Notes under the pieces: model-generated | What the model saw: only the letters and a program-made list of their open reading frames with translations | Told to the model about the DNA's origin: nothing | Database searches by the model: none | NCBI GenBank assembly: GCA_022432975.1 | Contig: CM039514.1 | Coordinates: 3,827,519-3,891,518, forward strand | Direction of reading: 5' to 3' | Length of the DNA: 64,000 bases | From: Begonia masoniana | Taxonomy: Eukaryota > Streptophyta > Magnoliopsida > Cucurbitales > Begoniaceae | In this document: piece by piece, positions 10,012 through 20,071 of the stretch | Position numbering within the stretch: position 1 is the first letter of the stretch | Layout: every line of letters starts with the position of its first letter | Program-made: the position numbers and the translations under genes

Positions 10012-13000
10012 TTGAAGTCGAGGATATTCTCCATGATGGAGTCGGGTGATGAAGATCAGCCCGCTGTAGTGTCTGGTACCATATTGATTAACTCTATACC
10101 TACTTTCACTTTAATAGATTCTGGTGCAACACATTCATTTATAGCGTCTGCGTTTGTTGTCAAGTTAGATGTACAGTTTACCCCTACTGAGCACGTGTTT
10201 AACGTCGCGTTACCCTCTGGTGAACGCATGCACTCTAACCAAGTGATGCTTGATAGTGTTATGTTAGTGGGAAACATGAATCTACCTGCTGATCTCATTA
10301 TTATGGATATAATGAGATTTGATGTAATCCTAGGAATGGATTGGTTGTTCAAGACAATCGATTGTAGGACTGGAATTGTTAGTTTTCAACCCCCTGGTGG
10401 TTTGAGCCATACCTTTCAAGCTTTGAAAAAGGGTAGGGAGAAGTCTGTTATGACTCCTATCAATTGTAGACCCTCTCCATGCAGAGAATATTTATGCTTT
10501 TTGGCCAGTGTTTTAGACACACAACTAATAGGAAAAGCAAGTCCTCAAAATGTTTTAGTTGTCCAATATTTTCCAGAAGTATTTCTAAATGACCTTCCTG
10601 GCTTGCCGCCAGATAGGGAAATTGAGTTTGTTATAGATGTTTACCCAGGCGCGGAGCTTGTATCTAAGAATCCATACAGATTGGCACCAACAGAACTTAG
10701 GGAACTAAAGACACAGTTGGAGGAATTGTTGGAGAAAGGATTCATACGCCCTAGATTTTCACCATGGGGTGCGCCAGTCCTTTTTGTCAAAAAGAAGGAT
10801 GGATCGTTGCGTATGTGCATAGATTATTAGGAATTGAATAAGTTAACTATCAAGAACAAGTATCCATTACCAAGGATTGATGATCTATTCGACCAACTTA
10901 ATGGTGCGCGAGTCTTCTCTAAGATTGACCTAAGGTCAGGTTACTATCAATTAAAAGTTAAATCCGAAGATATTCCAAAGACTGCCTTTCGCACGAGGTA
11001 TGGACATTATGAGTTCTTAGTAATGTCTTTTGAATTAACAAATGCACCAGCAGCCTTCATGGACCTTATGAATAGAGTGTTCCACGAATATTTAGATAAA
11101 TTTGTCATAGTGTGTATTGATGATATCTTAATCTATTCACGTACTAAAGATAAGCATGCAAGGCATCTGACCTAGGTATTGGGAGTACTAAGGCAACATC
11201 AACTTTATGCCAAGTTTTCCAAGTGTGAGTTTTGGTTGGACAGAGTTCACTTTCTTGATCACGTGATCTCGGGAGATGGAATATCTGTCGATCCAGCTAA
11301 GGTTCAGGCAGTTAAGGAGTGGCCCCAACCGAAGAATGCTACAGATATTCAAAGTTTCCTTGGATTAGCAGGATATTATAGGAAATTTATTGAAGGATTC
11401 TCGAAGATTGCAACACACCTCACTTGGTTAACAAGGAAAGACATGAAGTATCTGTGGACTGAAGAATTGAGAATAGTTTTCAGACCTTGAAGTAGAGACT
11501 GACCAATGCTCCAATACTAACACTCCCTGTTGATAATGGAAAGTTTAGCATATATTGTGATGCTTCCAAAGTTGGTCTCGGTTGTGTGTTGATGCAAGAT
11601 GGAAAGGTAATATCTTATGCTTCTAGACAGCTGAAAACACAGAGAAGAATTATCCTACACACGATTTGGAATTGGCTGCGGTAGTTTTTGCATTGAAGAT
11701 TTGGAGGCATTACCTGTATGGACAATCTTGTGAAATATTCTCATATCATAAAAGTCTGAAGTATATTTTCACACAGAAAGAACTAAACATGAGGCAACGT
11801 CGGTGGTTGGAGTTTATTAAGGACTATGATTTTGAGATCAAATACCACCCCGACAAGGCGAATGTTGTGGCTGATGCATTGAGTAAGGTGACAACATCAG
11901 CCTCGACATTGATTCTTGACTTACCGTTAGCTTTAGAGACAGAATTCCAAAAATTTAACCTAGAAGCTGTGTCCAGCGTGTCAGCCATGTTTTCTGCCAT
12001 ATCCTTGAAGCCTACTATTTTGGAGAGGATAAAGGAAGCTCAGGCGATTGATGCCGAGTGCAACAAGTATAAGTCATGCATGGATTCTACCGATAAGTCG
12101 GATTTCAATTATTCTGTTGATGGAATTCTCAAGTTTCGGAATAGATGGTTTGTTCCGACAAATGAAGAACTTTGAAAAGAGATCCTTTCGGAAGCTCATT
12201 CTTCTAGATTCTCTGTTCATCTTGGAAGTACAAAAATGTATAGAGATCTTAAACAACACTATTGGTGGCCAAATATGAAAAGAAGTGTGACGGAATTCAT
12301 TGGATCGTGTTTGATTTGCCAACAGATTAAAGCTGAACATCAAAGACCTGCAGGAACATTGCAACCTTTACCAGTTCTCGAATGGAAATGAGAACAAATA
12401 ACGATGGACTTTGTTGTAGAATTGCCTAGAACAGCAAGGGGACATGATGCAATTTGGGTGATAGTTGATCGTCTAACCAAATCTGCCCATTTCCTGCCAA
12501 TAAAGATGACATACTCGATGGATCAGCTCGCTTAATTGTATGTGCATGTGCGACTGCATGGGGTTTCAATCACTATAGTTTCAGACCGAGATTCTAGATT
12601 CACATCTAAGTTTTAGAAGAGTTTACATAAGGCTATGGGTCCACAACTCAATTTTAGTACAGCTTTTCACCCTCAAACAGATGGACAATCCGAGAGGACT
12701 ATTCAAACATTGGAAGACATGCTTCGAGCATGCACATTAGATTTTCAGGGTTCTTGAAGTAAGTATTCATCTTTGGTGAAATTTTCTTATAATAACAGTT
12801 TCCAGGCAACAATAGGCATGACACCATACGAGGCATTATATGGACGAAAGTGTAGATCTCCATTGTATTGGGATGAAGTTGGAGAGGCACGATTTATTGG
12901 TCCTGACAATGTGCAACAAACAGTGGAGAAGATTGCTCTTATCCGACAACGGATCTTGATAGCTCATAGCCGACAGAGAAGCTATGCCGATAAAAGACAT

Positions 13001-13441
13001 AGAGAATTAGAGTTTGAAGTTGATGATGAGGTTTTTCTTAAAGTTTCACCGTTTAAGGGAGTTGAAAGATTTGGGAAGAGAGGTAAGTTGAATCCTAGAT
13101 ACATCGAACCATTCTCAATATTGAAGAGGGTTGGGAGGACAACCTATCAGTTACAATTGCCAGCCTCTATGGAAGGAATTCACAATGTGTTCCATGTCTC
13201 TATGCTGAAGAAATGTGTGCGGAATCCAACTCAAGTTGTGGAACAGCAGAACATTGAAATTCATCCTACCCTTACCTATGAGGAGAAACCAGTGGAAATT
13301 CTAGACTATGCAACAAAAGTGCTGCGTAACAAGGAGGTTCAGCTAGTGAAATTCCTATGGCATAACCACAATGTTGAGGAGGCAATTTGGGAGCGCTAGC
13401 AGGACATGATGAGCCGTTATCTGGAGCTGTTTAAGCACTGA
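10012..13441 (+). pseudogene. Gypsy 1 pol: protease, RT, RNase H, integrase, chromodomain; broken
   Basis: The protease active site reads [10 protein letters not shown] (about 10110). Reverse transcriptase spans about 10600-11490, with the catalytic box [10 protein letters not shown] where VFIDDIL is usual. RNase H spans about 11520-11900, with HKSLKY and VVADALS. The integrase zinc region and core ([26 protein letters not shown]) lie at about 12190-12740, and the C-terminal chromodomain-like part (LVKFLWHNHNVEEAIWER) at about 13290-13400. In-frame stops occur at 10828, 11173, 12173 and several more in integrase, with a frameshift near 11490. Several stops fit cytosine deamination (CGA to TGA, TGG to TGA or TAG). 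Not functional. Confidence 0.92.
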
Positions 13442-13463
13442 ATTTTAAAGACAAATTTTTTTT

Positions 13464-13475
13464 AAGAAAGGTAGA
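13464..13475 (+). other. Polypurine tract of gypsy 1
   Basis: AAGAAAGGTAGA lies immediately before the 3' LTR, in the position of the plus-strand primer. Confidence 0.7.
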
Positions 13476-13476
13476 T

Positions 13477-15388
13477 TGTAGCAACCGGTATTGTCCACCT
13501 TAATTAATAACAACATTTCTTAGTTGTGACTCTTATTTTATGAAAACAAGTGATTATGATTGGTTGCTTTGGTAGGTTAAGGTTTGGCTAGCTAGGGGCA
13601 AATGTGTAATTGGTGAAGACTAGTGTATAAAAGAGGTTAGCTAAGGGTTTTAGCCGCCACTGTTTCATTTCCTCATTTGGCGTTCAGCTCGCTCAGCAGA
13701 CTTCTTCTCGGCGATTCTCCCGACCGATTCTTCTTCAACTAGGTGAGTTTTACCTTGATTTCTTGCTGCATTAATGATTATCAATGGTTGAGGGGATTGT
13801 AGAGGTGAGTTTTGAGAATGCCGTATGTGGGGATAGTCTCGGTTTTGAGATGAATCGGGAATGCACTTTGAACAGAGCTTTCAAATTAGTTTCCTTAGAT
13901 TTCTGGATGGTTAGAATGAAGTTTAGTAAAGATTTAATCAATGCTCGGTTTATGGTTTTAGGTTTGAGCAAACTCCCGAGGTAGATTTCAACCAAGCTTT
14001 CAGAAGACCAGGTAAGTAGAGTTTGTATGCGCCTTCGGGCCTACATCACAAAACAGTAGGATTTATGCAAGTTTTGTATGTTTTCCAGTATGCCATGTAT
14101 CATGATTGTTTTGAAAGCCTACGAAAATGAATTTACATGTAATGGCATGGTAAGAAATGAAAAGAATTAACCAGATCAACTATTAAGGGAACTAATCCGC
14201 CCCTTAATCGAGTTAGAGGATGTATGACTTTGGAAAAATTGATCCACTTCCCAATGGACAGAAGGATCAAATCAGCTATTAAGGGAACTAATCCGCCCCT
14301 TAATTGAGTTAGAGGATGTATGACTTTGGAAAAATTGATCCGCTTCCCAATGGACAGAAGGATCAGATCAGCAGAAAATGATTATGAATTCAACTGAGTT
14401 ACAAAAGTAGAAACTGCATAAATAAGATTTTTGTTCCAGCATTTCATTACATTATTGCTCTACTTATTTAGCATTAGGCTAATAGATGAGTTTTGTGATG
14501 TAAGTGAAGAAGTGTCAGCAGGTGTGTTCTCTGAGCATTATGGGAACTAGGCTAGTTGGAGGAGTATATTCATGCGTCGACTTGGTAAACTGATGGGGCG
14601 GTTTAACTTGTGGCAGTAGGCGTGAAAGTTTAGGGAACAATTGTTTAGTTTAACTATGCCGAGAATTTTAATGACATTGGTAGTTTTAGTATTTCTGATA
14701 GTAGTGATAGTTTTAAATGTTTCGTTGTGCTTTTGAAATGATTTTGAGGATAAGAAGTGGTTGATTTTGATGAGAGTTATTTTTCTGGATTTTTAGTAAG
14801 TTGTGGAATTCTAGTTGTTTTGAATGTTTACAAAAAATTTACAAGTTCTTTTAGCAATTAGAGTTGTTCATTTGTTTAGAGTATAAATTGTTGATGCGTT
14901 GTTCTGTTGTCTATCGGTAGATGTTGTCCAACAGTAAATGTTGTCTATCGGTAGACGTTGTCAATTGGAAGATGTGTTCTGTTTTTGCTTCCACCGCTAA
15001 CACTGTTTGGCAGAAGAAGTCTTCTGTTTCTGCTTCCACAGCTGACACTGTTTGGCGGAAGAAGTCTTCTGTTTCTGCTTCTACCGCTTGGACTATTTGA
15101 CGAAGGTTGTGTTTGAAATTTTAAGACATTTAAATATTCAAAACATTTATGTCCTCGTTTCTTTTGGCCGATTGTTTCTATTATTTCAACTGTTGTATAA
15201 GTATTGTTTCAGCGTTTTGTTTTAACCCTGGTTTACATAAATGATTTATTTTCTGCTGCAAGTTTTTGATGTTTTAAATAAATTTCAAATTTTAGCCGTT
15301 GAGTATAAATTTTAAATTTCCCTAGAATTTTCTTATTACGGTCAGAGTATGTGAGTAACAAACCGGAGTATTAATTTGGGGCGTTACA
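13477..15388 (+). repeat. Gypsy 1 3' LTR
   Basis: Partner of 6927-8839. It keeps a better donor (CCAG|GTAAGT at 14012) and a better hairpin (GCC-TTCG-GGC) than the 5' LTR, but its acceptor reads TGATGTAAG. TATA box at 13626-13633. Confidence 0.95.
14012..14504 (+). other. LTR leader intron-like interval with paired ends (family 1, 3' LTR)
   Basis: Donor CCAG|GTAAGT at 14012; hairpin GCCTTCGGGC; arm CCTACATCACAAAAC at 14040-14054; complementary arm GTTTTGTGATGTAAG at 14490-14504 (14 of 15 pairs). Confidence 0.6.
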
Positions 15389-16332
15389 TTTTCTGTGCTT
15401 TCATAAAAACAGAATGCATGAATGCATGAACAATACATATCCTCGGTTTAACATAATCATAAACATAACATAACTATCTAGACAGATCTATCCATCAACA
15501 ACTAATTGTATAACTTAATCTACCCAACCACATAACCATGACCTACATACCTAACAATCTACATACATCATCAATTTCCTCAATCAATAAATTCTCTTAT
15601 GGTGTAGGCCAAATCGGCCAAACAAGTCATGAAGACTTACCTCGGGTCCTCAGCACCCCTAGCACTATCCATGAGCTTTGTTCACCTAGGCCAATTCATA
15701 ACACATGGCATTAAAATCGAAATTGACCAATCGAGCTCCATTAACTCTACATAACTATACTCCCTAATCATAAATATATCCATTATCCTCCAACAATTCA
15801 ATAACTAACGATTTCTAACTTCACTCAACAATTTTTGACGAAACCCTAACCGATTAACAACATTAAAACCTGGAAACTAACTTCCAAACGTTAGAAACTT
15901 ACCTAGAGCTGTGATTGTGGAAGAAAACGGGAAGAGAAACGTTGGTCGGAGCTTGGATCTTGGAGCTAGCTTTGGCGTGAGGAAACGTCGAAAGAGGGCT
16001 TGATAATCGCCTCAAAAGCTCTCTAGAGCCTTTCCTTCGTGGAAGCAGAGGGAAAAATGAGAGAAAGGGAAAAGGGAAAATTTGCTTTTAATTAAAATTA
16101 ATCTAACAACTTACCGTTTTGCCATTTTAGCTTAACACTCTTCTATTTCGTTATTTAACGATCGATTTGATCTCCCCAAACCTCCTTATTTCACCAGACA
16201 TTCCAATTTATTCTTAAGGTTCTAACGAAACTTTCCGTTGATAAAACATGATTAATTTCACAATATTTACGAAAATACCATTGCGTAGCAAAACCCAAAA
16301 CCCGAGAGAACAGGGTGCTACATATAATCTTT

Positions 16333-17168
16333 AGGGTAATTATCAATTTCAACCCTGTACTATACACTTGTTTTCAATTCGCACCCTGTACTAAAATGAC
16401 CGGCAAATCAAACCCTGTATTTTGATTATGTTATCAGTTTTGATATTCTATTAACAATTTCATTAAACCATCATTTAAAAAATTACTAAAAAATCTTGGA
16501 TTCAGTTGACATTATTACCAAATGTTCACTACTTAATGAGAAGATAATGTGAAAATTTTCGTGATTGTGTAACGCATGTACCATTTAATATAAATTTATT
16601 TTAGTATTTTATAAAAATATTATAATAAATCATATAAATTTTAGAAAACCACAAAAAGTTTTCTATTAACTACCCATGATAAGGTGAACATGTGAAAGTT
16701 TTTTCAAATAAATAAAATATTGTTTGGTAGTTTTTTAAAAATTAATTTATAAAGTAAAGAAGAAATTGAGATTAATTTAAAAAAATACCAAACCATATTT
16801 GATTTATTTGAACCATTTTCCACATGTTCAACTTATCATGGGTAGATAACAGAAAATTTTTCATGATTTTCTAAAATTTGTATGATTTATTATAATATTA
16901 AAATAAAATTACAATAAATCGTACATGTGTTAAAAATAACAAAAGATTCTAGATTATCTTCTCATTAAATAGTGAACATGGGGTAAAAATTTCAACTGAA
17001 TTCAATATCGTTTGGTAATTTTTTAAATGAAGGTTTAGTGAAATTGTTGATAAAAGGTCAAAACTGATAACAGAATCAAAGTATAGAGTTCGGTTTGTCG
17101 GTTTTTTTAGTACAGGAGGCGAATTGAAAAAAAGTTTATAGTACAGGATTCAAATCGATAATTACTCT
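16333..17168. mobile_element. Longer MITE relative, 836 bp
   Basis: It has the same termini as 2766-3278 (AGGGTAATTATCA and GATAATTACTCT), with near-identical flanks AATCTTT and AATTTTT. The interior is longer because an AT-rich block recurs in inverted orientation around 16640-16860. Non-coding. Confidence 0.75.
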
Positions 17169-17876
17169 AATTTTTAATACTTATTATAATTTTAAATGAA
17201 AGTTTTTTAAAAACTTATATTATATTAATATAAGTTGAAAATATTTACATACGCTCGGCTCGGCTGGATGAGCGGGACTACTTCGGACTCAGCTCGGATG
17301 ACTCTTTTGTCATCTCTAGGTACACGAGAGAGAGAAAGAAAGAGTTGACTGTGAGAGGAAAAAATAATAATTTATTAATGTGACGGAAAATTAATGATTT
17401 AAGACTGTTAGATTAAAAAAAAAAAATAAAGGAAATGCTGGAATTAATTGACAAGATTTTGGCAAGGAGAGGAGGGTATCCTTGCCCTATAATCAAACCC
17501 GTATTATTATGAGATCTTGAAATCCCCAAAATTAAGCACAACACAAGCCTAAAAAGAAATTGATTTCTACTCATCAGGGAAATAAATCAATTCAACCTAA
17601 AATAAATAAACTAGACACAAAATTTAGAAGATTTTAATATACGACTCTAATATTAAACGATTTATCGTTGTTTGTAATTTGTTAGTACCAATAATTAAAT
17701 ATATGAAAATAAATTCTTGAGATTTTGCCTCTCACAATTTATCCTGTTTCCTTAAAACTAGGCTTTCGTCACAAGAAATCTAGGGCATAAAAACAAATTT
17801 AAGGGTTTGCAAAAGAATAAAAAATAGAAGAACCCACGGCCGTACACCAGCGGCGGAGTAGAAGAGAAAGAGGACG
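17169..17876. other. Intergenic region upstream of the serpin gene
   Basis: AT-rich with a GAGAGA tract near 17330 and no open frame with homology. It presumably contains the serpin promoter, but I cannot place a convincing TATA box. Confidence 0.5.
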
Positions 17877-19160
17877 ATGGATTTAAGTTTGCAGATCATT
17901 AAGAACGCTCTTCTAAATGAATCTGAAACTGGGTTCCGTTCCAACTTTGCCTGCTCACCATTGTCGATCTCACTGTTCTTAACGATGTGTTGCTCGGCAG
18001 GCAAAGAAGAAGAGGTGGACAAATCACTTCGTTTGCTGGGTTTCAACAGTGTCGAAGATCTGCAAGGCACTGCCATAGAATTAATGAAGGTTGCTTCGTC
18101 CAGTGAAGTTTCTTCAGAAGCAGTGGAAGGAGAACCAGTCATCTCTTTTGTCAACAGCGTTTGGATGGACAAGAGATTTGCTTTGAAATCTTTTTATAGT
18201 GAAATTCTTGAAAACATTTACAGAGCAGAAGTTAAAGTTCGTGATATTCGAAATCTGGTATTCGCTCTCTCTCTCTCTCTCTCTATTTTAGATCATGAAC
18301 TAACGGGTTTGTGTTGTGTGTGTAGATCTTCCTGATTTGAACTAGTTAACTCATTGTCTATTTCTTCTCTCTCTAAGCCTGATTCTGTAGAAACGGAAGT
18401 CAACTCATGGACGGCAGAAAAAACGAAAGGGCTCATAAAAGATATTCTGAAAGGATATTTCGATTCATCTGTAACAACCTTCTTCATGAATGCAATCTAC
18501 TTCAAAGGAACCTGGGAGAATCAATTTGATGCATCAATGACTAAAGAATCGAGCTTCCACCTTCTCAATGGAGAATCAGTGAAAGTCCCTTTTATGCGTC
18601 ACTTCTATGAGAGTTTTTCTTACCAATCCTTTGATAATTTCAAGCTTCTCTCTCTCCCATATCTAATGGGTCGAGACCAAAGAAGATTCTCAATGTATTT
18701 CTTCCTCCCTGACAAAGTTGACGGACTCGAGAACCTCATAAAGCATTTCGGAACGAATCCGAGTTTTCTAAATCAGAAGTTTGATCTTCGCAAAGAGTCT
18801 ATTAATAGATTAATGATTCCAATGTTTGAAATCTATTATGGCTTTTGGGTTTCTCCCATTATGGCAAAACTGGGAGTGCATCTACCAACTAGAAATATCT
18901 TAGATTTGATTGAGGCATATGATGATGGTCTTGGAAATAGTGATAGTGTTCCGCCGCCGTCGATTTATCACAGAGCTTGCGTCAAAATTAACGAGGAAGG
19001 TACCGAGGCTGCAGCAGTGACTGGCGAGTGCTCGCGGTGTTGCCGTGAAGGTCCGCCGCCGCTGTATTTCATCGCCGATCATCCGTTCATGTTCATGATC
19101 CGTGAAGATATATCGAGAGTTCCTTTCTTTGTTGGAGCCGTTGTGAATCCAACTTTATAA
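17877..19160 (+). CDS. Serpin-family protease inhibitor, two exons
   Basis: Plant serpin of about 387 residues. Exons are 17877-18257 and 18378-19160, joined by a 120-bp GT-AG intron with a (CT)n run. Family landmarks: NFACSPLSISLFLTM near the N-terminus, VEGEPVISFVNSVWMD, FFMNAIYFKGTWENQFD, RRFSMYFFLPD, the hinge NEEGTEAAAVTG, and a C-terminal FIADHPFMFMIREDISRVPFFVGAVVNP. Serpins trap a protease when it cleaves the reactive-centre loop. Here the loop after the hinge reads ECSRCCREGPPPLY, unlike the usual plant loop. Counting 17 residues from the first hinge Glu puts Cys at P1 and Arg at P1', or Arg at P1 if the loop is shifted by one. The N-terminus is a little short and has no signal peptide, so a cytosolic protein is likely. 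Both exons are open, so I treat the gene as intact; target protease unknown. Confidence 0.9.
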
Positions 19161-19283
19161 TTCAAAACTTCACGTTGATTTTACGTTATTTCTTTTTTTA
19201 TGGTTGTTTGAATAAATTTTTGTGTTATTGGTAGAAGAAACTATGAAAGTCAGTTAGATTTGCATAATTCGAGTCTTAATAAA

Positions 19284-19555
19284 ATGAAATTACCAATTAT
19301 TGGCAGAAACTATGAGTCTTCTTCAATTCAACCCATAAAGTAATTTTTTTAACAATGCAAACCATAAAGTATCAAAAATGTGACAAATCCGACCACGCCG
19401 GACAGACGGACATTGATTGTGTCCGTCCTCCTTTTTGGTTTAATAAAAAGCTGCCGCGTATTCCAGATGGACGCTATGTATTACCGTCCGTCCAGACTAA
19501 CTTACGAATGCACTGGACGGACGGTAAAATATAGCTTCCGTCCGGATAATCGTTT
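19284..19555 (+). repeat. MULE left terminal inverted repeat
   Basis: Matches the reverse complement of 24712-24983 with scattered differences. Contains paired CGGACGG and CCGTCCG motifs. Confidence 0.9.
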
Positions 19556-20071
19556 GAAAACCAGTCAAAAAGCGAAATTTGGACTTTCCACCGGCGACGA
19601 AATTGGACTTTTCTCTAGACTCTTGCAAATTTTTCGTAGATTTACGACCAAAAAGCGTTCCTGGTAATTGCTTTTTCAATTCTGATTCATTTACTTTAAG
19701 TTTTAACATAAATAACGCGATAATCCCGAGCCCTAATTTGAAATTGGGAAGAAGGCAGCAAATCGGACAGATGCCATAGATAGCGTCCGTCCAATTAGTT
19801 TCATTTGATGCTAATCTAACGGACGCCAAATAAGGTGACCGTCTGGAAGCCTTCAGACGTACGGACGTTCAAAAAGGCGTCCGTTCGGCCGAAGGCTAAA
19901 TTGGCAGAAAAATAAATTTTTTTTTTTCGTTTTCAATTTTTCTGTTCGTTTATTGGTGTATGTGAAATTATCTTATTGTCAAAACCATTTTGTATTCAAT
20001 TCATAGGATATTGTTTAACTTGAATAACATTTTGATTTTTGTATAGATAATTGTCGTAAATAGCTGAAAGA

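Larger units (their letters stand above)
6927..15388 (+). mobile_element. Gypsy 1: full-length Ty3/gypsy chromovirus, decayed coding region
   Basis: An 8462-bp element with two LTRs of 1913 and 1912 bp, both TGTAGCAACC...GGGGCGTTACA, flanked by the target duplication TTTTC (6922-6926 and 15389-15393). Order is gag, protease, reverse transcriptase, RNase H, integrase and a C-terminal chromodomain-like segment, which marks it as a Ty3/gypsy chromovirus, probably Tekay/Del-like. The LTRs differ only in scattered positions by eye, so insertion is fairly recent. Stops and frameshifts make it non-autonomous. It lies in the family 5 LTR relic just right of Cassandra 1. Confidence 0.95.
4947..16322 (-). 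mobile_element. LTR relic (family 5, minus strand), split by two nested elements
   Basis: On the minus strand the LTR starts TGTAGCACCCTG at 16322. It carries a donor-like GAG|GTAAGT at 15640 and a GGCCGATTTGGCC hairpin, then runs into CCTACACCATAA (15608-15597). The same LTR resumes beyond the nested elements (6906-6921 and 5xxx), with a TTATGGTGTAGG acceptor segment at 5638-5627, and further on has a GATCGATCG-rich end like family 3. Removing the Cassandra (6075-6900) and gypsy 1 (6927-15388) with their target duplications restores one contiguous sequence. The left edge near 4947 is uncertain and I found no convincing target duplication for the whole LTR. Confidence 0.65.

Noticed and set aside
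4947..16322. A target duplication proving the family 5 LTR inserted directly into MGST3 intron 3
   Set aside because: The flanks (ATTAT at left, TATAA at right) do not match, and the right flank is not MGST3 sequence, so a simple insertion there cannot be shown.
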